DNA of 10,523 nucleotides from JANQRV01 sp964533785 (GTDB lineage: Bacteria > Bacteroidota > Bacteroidia > Chitinophagales > Saprospiraceae). Location of the stretch: assembly GCA_964533785.1 (NCBI GenBank), contig CAZHNG010000248.1, forward strand, positions 1 through 10,523, read 5' to 3'. Of the stretch, positions 1 through 5,514 are shown piece by piece. The position numbers were made by a program, and so were the translations under genes. The notes under the pieces were generated by a model, which saw nothing but the letters and a program-made list of their open reading frames with translations, was not told the origin of the DNA and made no database searches. Every line of letters starts with the position of its first letter. The stretch's first letter is position 1.

Positions 1-41
1 AATCACAAGCAGACCCCTAAAAATCAGCTAATTGCGGATCT

Positions 42-1493
42 GCGAAACTTAAGTATATCATATTACCCATTGTTGCTTTGGTGAGCAACAGTTGCGGCGA
101 AGACTTTTTGGAGTCTACGCCTTTCGGCCAGGCTACTTCGGCCGACTTCTGGAGAAATGCCGCTGATGCCGAAGCGGCGGCCAATGCCATGTACGATCCC
201 CTGAATGATGAATCTTTCTACGGCCACGGCGAACAAACCTTCGAAATCTGTGGCGATGATTTTTGGCGCGCGGGCGACCACGGTGAAGACCAGGCCATCG
301 AAGAATTTACTTTCGATCCTGCTAACTCCCAGTTGCGTTCTGCCTACACGCGTAAGTATGAGATCGTTAACCGCGCCAATGCCGTTTTGATCAACGTTCC
401 GGACATCGACATGGACCAAAACCTGAAAAATCAGTTGTTGGGTGAAGCTTACTTCATGCGTGGTTTTGCCCACTGGCGCCTGCATGTCATTTATGGCACC
501 GTTCCTTTGATTTTGGAAGAAGACGCTATCGACAACAACTTCAACAAGGCCAAAGCTACCGAGGAGGAAATGCGTGCGGCCATCGAATCGGATTGGCTGC
601 AAGCTGCTAATTTGCTTCCCGACTTGTCGGCGGAGGTGCACGGCGGCCGTCCTACCAAAGGTACTGCCTGGGGGTTCTTGGCTAAGTTGTACATCTACTG
701 GGATAAGTTGGATCAAACCATCGAGTTTGGCGAACGCGTAATCAACAACCCCAACTACGCCCTGGCCGACAACTACCAGGATAACTTCCGCATCGAGACC
801 GAAAACAACTCCGAAATGCTTTTTGCCGTTCAAAACCTGGACGGTTGGTCGGGTTGTGCTTACCGCATCTATTCTACTCCTCGCGGTGTTTGGGGCGGCT
901 GGGATTTCCACGAACCCATTCAGGACTTAATCGATGAATTTGAAGACGAAGACCCCCGTTTGGATTACACGGTTTTCCAACCGGGAGACATCGTTGACCT
1001 CGGCGGTGATCAGGGACCCACCGAGTATACGGAAGACCTTTCCGATACCGGTTACCATTTCCGCAAGTTTGCTTCGTGGCGCCCCACCGGCGGCTTAGAT
1101 GATGGCCAGAACGTGCCCGTTTTGCGTACTGCCGATGTATACCTGTTGGTTGCTGAGGCCAAAATCCGTTTGAACGGCGCCGGCACCGGCGATGCCGAGC
1201 TGAATGCCGTACGTACGCGCGCCGGCCTTCCCGCAAAGACGGGCGCTACCATTGAGGATCTCATCCACGAACGACGCGTAGAGCTAGCCGGCGAAAACCA
1301 ACGCCACCAAGACCTCATGCGCTGGGACAAAGCCGGTATCATCGATATCGTGTCTCACTACCAAATCGACCGCGGTAACTTCAAACCGCCACGCAACTTC
1401 CAGCGCCCTAAGCACTACTACTTCGCCATTCCTCAAGTGGAAATCGACCGTAGTAACGGCGTACTCGTACAAAGACCCGAATACGCTAACTAA
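42..1493 (+). CDS. SusD/RagB-family outer-membrane lipoprotein, start codon not visible
   Basis: This is a SusD-like nutrient-binding lipoprotein, normally the surface lid of a SusC channel. The reading frame is open from 21. From 45 it reads KLKYIILPIVALVSNSC, a lipoprotein signal peptide with the lipidated Cys at 93-95, followed by acidic GEDFLE, which suits surface export. No ATG or GTG precedes this peptide: the codon where ATG is expected (42-44) is GCG. The first usable start is TTG at 78, but that leaves only five residues before the Cys. Numbered from 78, the family hallmarks are a TPR helix YEIVNRANAVLINV (about 94-107), LLGEAYFMRGFAHWRLHVIYG (about 120-140), further TPR-like helices around 190-235, and a C-terminal part with RTADVYLLVAEAKIRL, ERRVELAGENQRHQDLMRW and the typical ending FAIPQVEIDR. 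A terminator follows directly. Its susC partner is presumably upstream, outside the window. The family call is firm; the exact 5' end is not. Confidence 0.9.
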   Translation, partial: AKLKYIILPIVALVSNSCGEDFLESTPFGQATSADFWRNAADAEAAANAMYDPLNDESFYGHGEQTFEICGDDFWRAGDHGEDQAIEEFTFDPANSQLRSAYTRKYEIVNRANAVLINVPDIDMDQNLKNQLLGEAYFMRGFAHWRLHVIYGTVPLILEEDAIDNNFNKAKATEEEMRAAIESDWLQAANLLPDLSAEVHGGRPTKGTAWGFLAKLYIYWDKLDQTIEFGERVINNPNYALADNYQDNFRIETENNSEMLFAVQNLDGWSGCAYRIYSTPRGVWGGWDFHEPIQDLIDEFEDEDPRLDYTVFQPGDIVDLGGDQGPTEYTEDLSDTGYHFRKFASWRPTGGLDDGQNVPVLRTADVYLLVAEAKIRLNGAGTGDAELNAVRTRAGLPAKTGATIEDLIHERRVELAGENQRHQDLMRWDKAGIIDIVSHYQIDRGNFKPPRNFQRPKHYYFAIPQVEIDRSNGVLVQRPEYAN

Positions 1494-1521
1494 TTTTCGT
1501 TCTATATCATTCATTTTTGAT

Positions 1522-1559
1522 AAAAAGCCTGGGCTGATTTTTTGGTTCAGGCTTTTTTT
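1522..1559 (+). terminator. Rho-independent terminator after the first susD-like gene
   Basis: A perfect 10-bp stem is formed by AAAAAGCCTG (1522-1531) and CAGGCTTTTT (1548-1557), with a 16-nt loop that can shrink through two G-T pairs, and a T tract running to 1559. It begins 29 nt after the stop codon at 1493, as expected for the end of a transcription unit. No gene on the minus strand is close enough to suggest use in the other direction. Confidence 0.85.
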
Positions 1560-1587
1560 AAAGTTCAGCAGTTAGCAGTTCGTCAGT
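1560..1587. repeat. Heptanucleotide repeat cluster A (AGCAGTT type)
   Basis: Two exact copies of AGCAGTT (1567-1573 and 1574-1580) are followed in phase by the related CGTCAGT (1581-1587) and preceded in phase by AAAGTTC. The 7-nt spacing is kept although the units diverge. It lies directly after the terminator, outside any gene. Confidence 0.5.
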
Positions 1588-1687
1588 CCTCTTTGCTTCA
1601 TGTGGCTTACTTTTTTGGGAAGAGCGTTTGGGGTGGAGTGCTTTGTGTGGCTTTACGTTTTATTCGTTTGTAGGAAATTGGGAGAAT

Positions 1688-1732
1688 CGTAAACCGTAAA
1701 CCGTCTATCGCCCTTCGTACCTCGTAAATCAC
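1688..1732. repeat. Heptanucleotide repeat cluster B (CGTAAAC type)
   Basis: Six consecutive 7-nt units, each starting with CG, can be read without a gap: CGTAAAC, CGTAAAC, CGTCTAT, CGCCCTT, CGTACCT, CGTAAAT, and then CAC. The first two are identical and the rest keep the period while diverging. The array is intergenic and ends 46 nt before the next start codon. Its core (ACCGTAA) resembles the reverse complement of the repeat at the window end (ACCGCAAT), so the two may belong to one dispersed family in opposite orientation; that link is inference. Confidence 0.6.
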
Positions 1733-1740
1733 AATCCATT

Positions 1741-1748
1741 TATTTTTG
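1741..1748 (+). promoter_or_regulatory. Possible Bacteroidota -7 promoter box
   Basis: TATTTTTG matches the TAnnTTTG -7 consensus of the Bacteroidota primary sigma factor and lies 30 nt before the ATG at 1779. No TTG/TTTG -33 element is visible at the expected distance; that position is occupied by repeat cluster B. The match is short and could be chance. Confidence 0.3.
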
Positions 1749-1778
1749 TTCTAATAGTGATTGGGAGAAAATTAAAGG

Positions 1779-2252
1779 ATGAAACAAAATCAAAAGAACA
1801 TGATGAGGTATTTACCATTCGTTTTCGCAGCCATGCAATTATTTTTTTCGTGTTACGGACCGCCGCCCCAGGAAAGAATATTGGGCGCGTGGCAGGTGGA
1901 TTCTTCTTATATGTACTACAACGGATTCGACTATACAGTAAAGGGGGATGGCGCCGATTGGGCGGTTTTGATATTCGAGGAAAATGATATCGTCAAGGAG
2001 ACCAAGTTCGGTACCTACCGGCAACATGAATACGAATTTTTCGGGCGGGACTCCGTGGTGCTGACCAACAAAAATAGCGGTAAATTGATTGGGGCATACA
2101 AGATCTTGCGATTGAATGAGGAGCAAATGGTACTGAGGCGGTATAAGGAGCCTATATTTAATAATGTGCAAAACCAGGTACGGTTCGAGGTGCGCTATTT
2201 TTCCAGGACCGAGCCTCCCAAAAATATCGTTCCGTTGGTTCAGGATCAATAG
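1779..2252 (+). CDS. Small lipoprotein, lipocalin-like
   Basis: A 157-residue lipoprotein of unknown function. The N-terminus has a hydrophobic stretch ending in LFFSC, giving a lipidated Cys at residue 25. The residues after the Cys (YGPPPQE) lack the acidic export signal seen in the two SusD proteins, so a periplasm-facing location is more likely; this is inference. The mature part starts with ILGAWQVDSS and continues with alternating short strands, a GDGADWAVLIFEEND segment, GTYRQ and GAYKILRLNEEQMVLRR. That resembles the lipocalin-like domains common in small Bacteroidota lipoproteins (GxW near the start, then a beta-rich body). The ATG at 1779 follows an A-rich leader with GGAG at 1763-1766. 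The ATGs at 1800 or 1803 would give a tidier signal peptide (MMRYLPFVF) and are possible alternatives. It stands alone between two intergenic regions. Coding is well supported, the fold moderately, the role not at all. Confidence 0.75.
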   Translation: MKQNQKNMMRYLPFVFAAMQLFFSCYGPPPQERILGAWQVDSSYMYYNGFDYTVKGDGADWAVLIFEENDIVKETKFGTYRQHEYEFFGRDSVVLTNKNSGKLIGAYKILRLNEEQMVLRRYKEPIFNNVQNQVRFEVRYFSRTEPPKNIVPLVQDQ

Positions 2253-2476
2253 GTTATGATCATTGAGTACAATGGAACAAAAGTTTGTTAATCGGTTCAG
2301 CCGAATTCTTGACTGCCTAAGGCATGTTATTTAGCTAGCATCAATCGTAATATGTAATGCTTGACAGATTTAACCGGGCGGAATAAAATGAAATTTTTTA
2401 CGCTATGTATTATGTGTCAAAGTAAAATTATTCGCCTTAAGGATTTTTCCGGAAATCTACAAGAACTACCATTCGG
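2253..2476. other. Intergenic region with small palindromes
   Basis: This 224-nt stretch contains no convincing ORF. An 11-nt odd palindrome TGCCTAAGGCA lies at 2314-2324, and a weak hairpin TCGG/CCGA at 2292-2304. Neither is followed by a T tract, so I see no terminator for the lipoprotein gene. The most notable content is the promoter-like pair at 2361-2389. Confidence 0.4.
2361..2389 (+). promoter_or_regulatory. Candidate sigma70-type promoter TTGACA-N17-TAAAAT
   Basis: An exact TTGACA (2361-2366) is separated by exactly 17 nt from TAAAAT (2384-2389), five of six matches to the proteobacterial -10. It would give a leader of about 80 nt before the ATG at 2477. Bacteroidota primary promoters usually follow a different consensus (TTTG and TAnnTTTG), so this pair may be chance or may be an unusual promoter. 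Confidence 0.35.
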
Positions 2477-3619
2477 ATGAAACATTTACGGGCCGGGATA
2501 TGGATAATGCAACTATTTTTGGTGGCGAGGGTGTTCGCTCAAAATTTGGTGCCCAATCCGGGTTTCGAATTTTACCACCACTGCCCGCCCTATCCCGGAC
2601 AGATTCACGAGGCCGTCGATTGGAATGCGCCTAACAACAAGACTACCGACTATTTTCACCGTTGTTCGTCGCCGGCCGGTGGGGCGAGCGTTCCGGCTAA
2701 TCTGTTGGGCTTTCAGGAACCTTACCACGGGGACGGATACGCCGGGATAAGAACCTGGATACCCATTATTGAGGGCAACCCCTACTACCGGGAGTATTTG
2801 GCAACCCAGCTCCTCGAACCCATGGTAGCCGGCGAAACTTACGAAATAAGTTTTATGGTGAGTGTTGCGGAGGAGTCGGGGTATTATTCCGATGATATCG
2901 GTATTTATTTTTCTCCAGAACCGTTTGGTCATCAAGCGGTATATGATTACGAACCACAAGTACGACAACCCGACAACGTTTTATTAGAAAACACCAACGA
3001 TTGGGTGAAGATTTATTCTAAATATGTGGCGCAAGGGGGAGAACAATATTTGTTGTTAGGTAACTTTCTAGATGATGAACGCATGACCCGTGAAGTCATT
3101 GACCCTCAATTGCCCGTCGTTTATTACTACATCGTTGAGGTAGTGGTGCGTTCCTGTGCCGGTTTCGAGGATATATTTAGCAAAGTGGATACTTTTCTAT
3201 GTCCCGATGAATCCATTTTGATTGCCGGAAAAGAGGGCGCCAACCATTACCGATGGACGGAAGGCGGCCAATCCGTGGAAAGGGTAGTCGATCAACCGGG
3301 AAAATATACGGTCATCAGTGAATTGGGATGTTATTCGGAAACGACAACCTATGAGATTGAAGAATGGGATTGTTCCTGTCGGTTACGGATGCCCAACCCA
3401 CAGCCTTCCAGCCTACCACTGCAATGGTTGTTGACGCCGGCGGTTACCGGTTATGAAATTACGCTATACGATACTGCGGGCCGGCGGGTCGGTCAATTCA
3501 AGGACCTTGACGATTCAGTATTGTCTTTGTCATCGGGAATGTATTTTTGGAAGGCTTCCTTGGTTTGCGGCAAAGAAAGACGGCAACAGGAGGGTAGGGT
3601 AGTGGTTATATGGCGTTAA
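2477..3619 (+). CDS. Secreted multidomain protein with probable T9SS C-terminal domain
   Basis: A 380-residue exported protein of unknown function. Residues 1-21 are a signal peptide ending VFA, with likely cleavage before Q22. The mature N-terminus, NLVPNPGFEFYHHCP, opens a beta-rich domain (about 23-228) of the type found at the start of many surface or OmpA-fused proteins in Bacteroidota. It includes DYFHRCSS, VPANLLGFQEPYHGDGYAGI and LLEPMVAGETYEISFMVSV, a jelly-roll, carbohydrate-binding-like pattern. Residues 238-295 form a PKD/Ig-like module (LCPDESILIAG, HYRW, GKYTVISELGC) common in T9SS cargo. Residues 302-380 look like a type A T9SS sorting domain: MPNPQPSS, ITLYDTAGRRVGQF, LSSGMYFWKA and a final GRVVVIW. 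The sorting domain is somewhat degenerate. The gene ends 14 bp inside the convergent sigma factor gene. Its link to the neighbouring uptake locus is unknown. Confidence 0.8.
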   Translation: MKHLRAGIWIMQLFLVARVFAQNLVPNPGFEFYHHCPPYPGQIHEAVDWNAPNNKTTDYFHRCSSPAGGASVPANLLGFQEPYHGDGYAGIRTWIPIIEGNPYYREYLATQLLEPMVAGETYEISFMVSVAEESGYYSDDIGIYFSPEPFGHQAVYDYEPQVRQPDNVLLENTNDWVKIYSKYVAQGGEQYLLLGNFLDDERMTREVIDPQLPVVYYYIVEVVVRSCAGFEDIFSKVDTFLCPDESILIAGKEGANHYRWTEGGQSVERVVDQPGKYTVISELGCYSETTTYEIEEWDCSCRLRMPNPQPSSLPLQWLLTPAVTGYEITLYDTAGRRVGQFKDLDDSVLSLSSGMYFWKASLVCGKERRQQEGRVVVIWR

Positions 3620-4202
3620 ACAAAGCACAACCGGCACATAAAAAAAAGGTGATCTCAGGATGGCCATTGAGATATTTTCTCAAAAACTGGGTAGCCTTGG
3701 ACAAGTGGACGCGCACCGTCGCCTCCGATATGTTGAGATGGGCGGCTATCTCGTTGTTGTCCCACCCGGTTTTGTAGCGCAAATTAAAGACCATTCGTCG
3801 TTTTTCGGGTAATTGTTCGATAGCGGCTTCGGTGATGTCAATATAGTCTTTGAAAATTAAATTACCTTCCACGCTCGGAATGGCCGCCTCGCCATGTTCC
3901 GAAGCATACTGTTCCTTGTGACGGTTGACCCTCGATTGCTTTTTCAGGTGATTCCACACAAAATCTTTGGTAATTTTCAGTAAAAGATGCTGTAACGGCA
4001 AGTTGGGATCAATTATTTGTCGTTTTAACCATACCCTGACAAATACATCTTCGGTGATTTCCTCCGCCACTTGCTTGTCGTTCGACAATCGGTAACAGAA
4101 ATTGAAGACTTTTTCGTGGTAGACATCGTATACCCACCTAAAGCTTGCCATCTCTCCACTGCGCAATCTTGTGAGGTGTTGTTTTTCGCTTTTGATTAAC
4201 AT
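3606..4202 (-). CDS. ECF-type RNA polymerase sigma factor (Bacteroidota SusCD/FecI-like group)
   Basis: An alternative sigma factor of 198 residues from the chosen ATG (4202-4200). Region 2 is at about 21-87: FRWVYDVYHEKVFNFCYRLS, then VAEEITEDVFVRVWLKR, the core-binding and -10 recognition part. Region 4 is at about 123-177: AAIEQLPEKRRMVFNLRY, then NNEIAAHLNISEATVRVHLSKA, the -35 helix-turn-helix. No region 3 lies between them, as expected for ECF. A hydrophobic tail (ITFFLCAGCALF) follows region 4, as in many Bacteroidota members. The frame stays open upstream to a TTG at 4274, which would add 24 residues, but the ATG gives the usual family length and begins just before region 2. It is divergent from the FecR gene, its presumed anti-sigma partner. 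The stop overlaps the end of the convergent gene by 14 bp, and an A8 run (3640-3647) lies within the coding tail. Confidence 0.93.
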   Translation of the reverse strand: MLIKSEKQHLTRLRSGEMASFRWVYDVYHEKVFNFCYRLSNDKQVAEEITEDVFVRVWLKRQIIDPNLPLQHLLLKITKDFVWNHLKKQSRVNRHKEQYASEHGEAAIPSVEGNLIFKDYIDITEAAIEQLPEKRRMVFNLRYKTGWDNNEIAAHLNISEATVRVHLSKATQFLRKYLNGHPEITFFLCAGCALFNAI

Positions 4203-4402
4203 GGATGCGTTTTCTTTTTGAATACTACTTGGTTGTTTATCGCTTTTCTGAGCTGCTACACCCCTAGAAAACAAGAATATTCAAATCACTTGCTGCTTAT
4301 CTTATTTGCTAAAATATAATTTTTTTTTAAAAAAATATTCATCCTGGGTAAACAAATTAAAGGCCTTCATTGGATAACTTAGTAAATGATAAATCGAAAT
4401 TA
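4203..4402. promoter_or_regulatory. Divergent control region between the sigma and anti-sigma genes
   Basis: This stretch must hold the promoters of both the sigma gene (leftward) and the fecR-susC-susD unit (rightward). It is markedly AT-rich around 4304-4337, including TATAAT at 4315-4320 and a T9 run (4320-4328) followed directly by A7 (4329-4335), whose T7A7 core is a perfect palindrome. I do not find a clean TAnnTTTG box on either strand; the nearest is TATTCTTG on the minus strand (4279-4272). An AAAGG at 4359-4363 sits 6 nt before an in-frame TTG at 4370, which may be an alternative start for the anti-sigma gene. Confidence 0.5.
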
Positions 4403-5416
4403 ATGGCAAGTTCAAGAAAAGAAGAGTTGATAAAAAAATTACGTGCCGGTAGTTGTACCGAAGAAGAATTGGATCAGCTCTTCCGTTTAGCCAAGGCCTT
4501 CCCCGAAAACGAAGCCCGGGATTTGATGGATCAGTTGTGGTCATACTTGGAGGATTACCCATCCCTGGAAAAGAATTTTTCCGAAAAAATGTTCGCCAAC
4601 GTAATGGCCCGAATAAAAAAGCGTAATAGCGGTGCTCCTTTTCTCCTAAAAGACCAATCAATGGGGAGGAGACGATTCCTGGTGGCCTTGAGCAGTGCGG
4701 CGGCGGTACTCCTCCTGGCCGTGTTCGGTACTTGGTGGTCCCAAAAGAATAATTTGATAACCATAGCGACAGTTTCTGCCGAACAACGGGAGGTAATCCT
4801 TCCCGACGGTTCCACCGTAATCCTCAACGCCAACTCGAGACTTACCTACCGTTCCTCATGGAAAGAGGGCGAAACGCGTCGGGTATGGCTCGAGGGCGAG
4901 GCCTTTTTTGAAGTAGCTGAAAAGCCCAAAACACAACAAAAATTTCTGGTTAATGCACCCGATTTAATTATTGAAGTGCTGGGCACCGTCTTCAACGTCA
5001 ATAGTTATCATGAACAGACCAACGTGTATTTGGAAGAAGGTAAAATTGCCTTAAAATTGAAAAACAAACCTCAGAACCCGACAATAATGAAGCCCGGGGA
5101 GATGATTACTTATTCTTCGAAGAAAAAGTCCATTATTGCTCATTCCCGAAAAACAGCTACTCGCAAGATCACTTCCTGGAAGAACGGATCCTTGCTATTT
5201 GAAAACGAGCCCATGGAAAGAATCCTTAGAAAAATTGAGGCCATTTATGGTATCGAATTTGTGGTCAAAGACCATTCGATCCTGCAACGGCAATTTACTA
5301 CGGGGTTGCCCATGGATGAATTGGAATTTGTTATCCCTTTGTTAGAGAAGGCTTTAGGGATAACAATCAGGAAAAATAATCGCCAATACATTATTCAGAA
5401 AAATGGGGACCGATGA
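4403..5416 (+). CDS. FecR-family anti-sigma factor with C-terminal DUF4974
   Basis: An inner-membrane regulator that holds or activates the cognate ECF sigma factor in response to the outer-membrane receptor. From the ATG at 4403 it has 337 residues. Residues 1-80 are a charged, helical cytosolic part (KEELIKKLRAGSCTEEELDQ...), the presumed sigma-binding domain. One membrane segment spans about 92-111 (FLVALSSAAAVLLLAVFGTWW). The periplasmic FecR domain covers about 124-230, with the typical REVILPDGSTVILNANSRL, RVWLEGEAFFEV and VLGTVFNV. The DUF4974 domain is at about 256-332 (SWKNGSLLFENEPMERIL, FTTGLPMDELEF, YIIQ); it is the part typical of Bacteroidota and structurally related to STN. An in-frame TTG at 4370 with an AAAGG upstream would add 11 residues. 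The stop codon overlaps a small ATG (ATGA at 5413), and susC follows after 98 nt in the same direction. Confidence 0.93.
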   Translation: MASSRKEELIKKLRAGSCTEEELDQLFRLAKAFPENEARDLMDQLWSYLEDYPSLEKNFSEKMFANVMARIKKRNSGAPFLLKDQSMGRRRFLVALSSAAAVLLLAVFGTWWSQKNNLITIATVSAEQREVILPDGSTVILNANSRLTYRSSWKEGETRRVWLEGEAFFEVAEKPKTQQKFLVNAPDLIIEVLGTVFNVNSYHEQTNVYLEEGKIALKLKNKPQNPTIMKPGEMITYSSKKKSIIAHSRKTATRKITSWKNGSLLFENEPMERILRKIEAIYGIEFVVKDHSILQRQFTTGLPMDELEFVIPLLEKALGITIRKNNRQYIIQKNGDR

Positions 5417-5460
5417 AAAAGAAAAACGCAAACAATAAATACCCATAAAAAAAACTGGAA

Positions 5461-5475
5461 TGGCTACCATAGCCA
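5461..5475 (+). promoter_or_regulatory. Short hairpin in the fecR-susC leader
   Basis: TGGCTA (5461-5466) and TAGCCA (5470-5475) are perfect inverted repeats around a CCA loop. No T run follows, so it is not a standard terminator. It lies 39 nt before the susC start, between fecR and susC, where it could act as an mRNA-stability or processing element or an operator half-site pair. The function is unknown. Confidence 0.35.
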
Positions 5476-5514
5476 CCCCAGCGAATTTTGAACTGTTTTA
5501 AAAAAGGCTAAACT

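Noticed and set aside
63..911. A 282-codon open frame on the minus strand within the first susD-like gene
   Set aside because: It lies entirely antisense to a strongly supported SusD coding region, shows no recognisable domain, and is explained by the codon pattern of the plus-strand gene.
1601..1655. Imperfect direct repeat TGTGGCTTAC / TGTGGCTTTAC 44 nt apart
   Set aside because: Only two copies with an indel and no flanking mobile-element features; it may simply be decayed repeat DNA.
1688..1732. CRISPR-like array
   Set aside because: Units are 7 nt with no spacers and no cas genes; this is a short tandem repeat.
2292..2324. Small palindromes after the lipocalin-like gene as a terminator
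   Set aside because: Stems of 4-5 bp with no following T tract; too weak to call a terminator.
4203..4274. N-terminal extension of the ECF sigma factor to a TTG start
   Set aside because: The extra 24 residues are polar and unlike the family, the ATG at 4202 gives the normal length, and the extension would consume much of the divergent promoter region.
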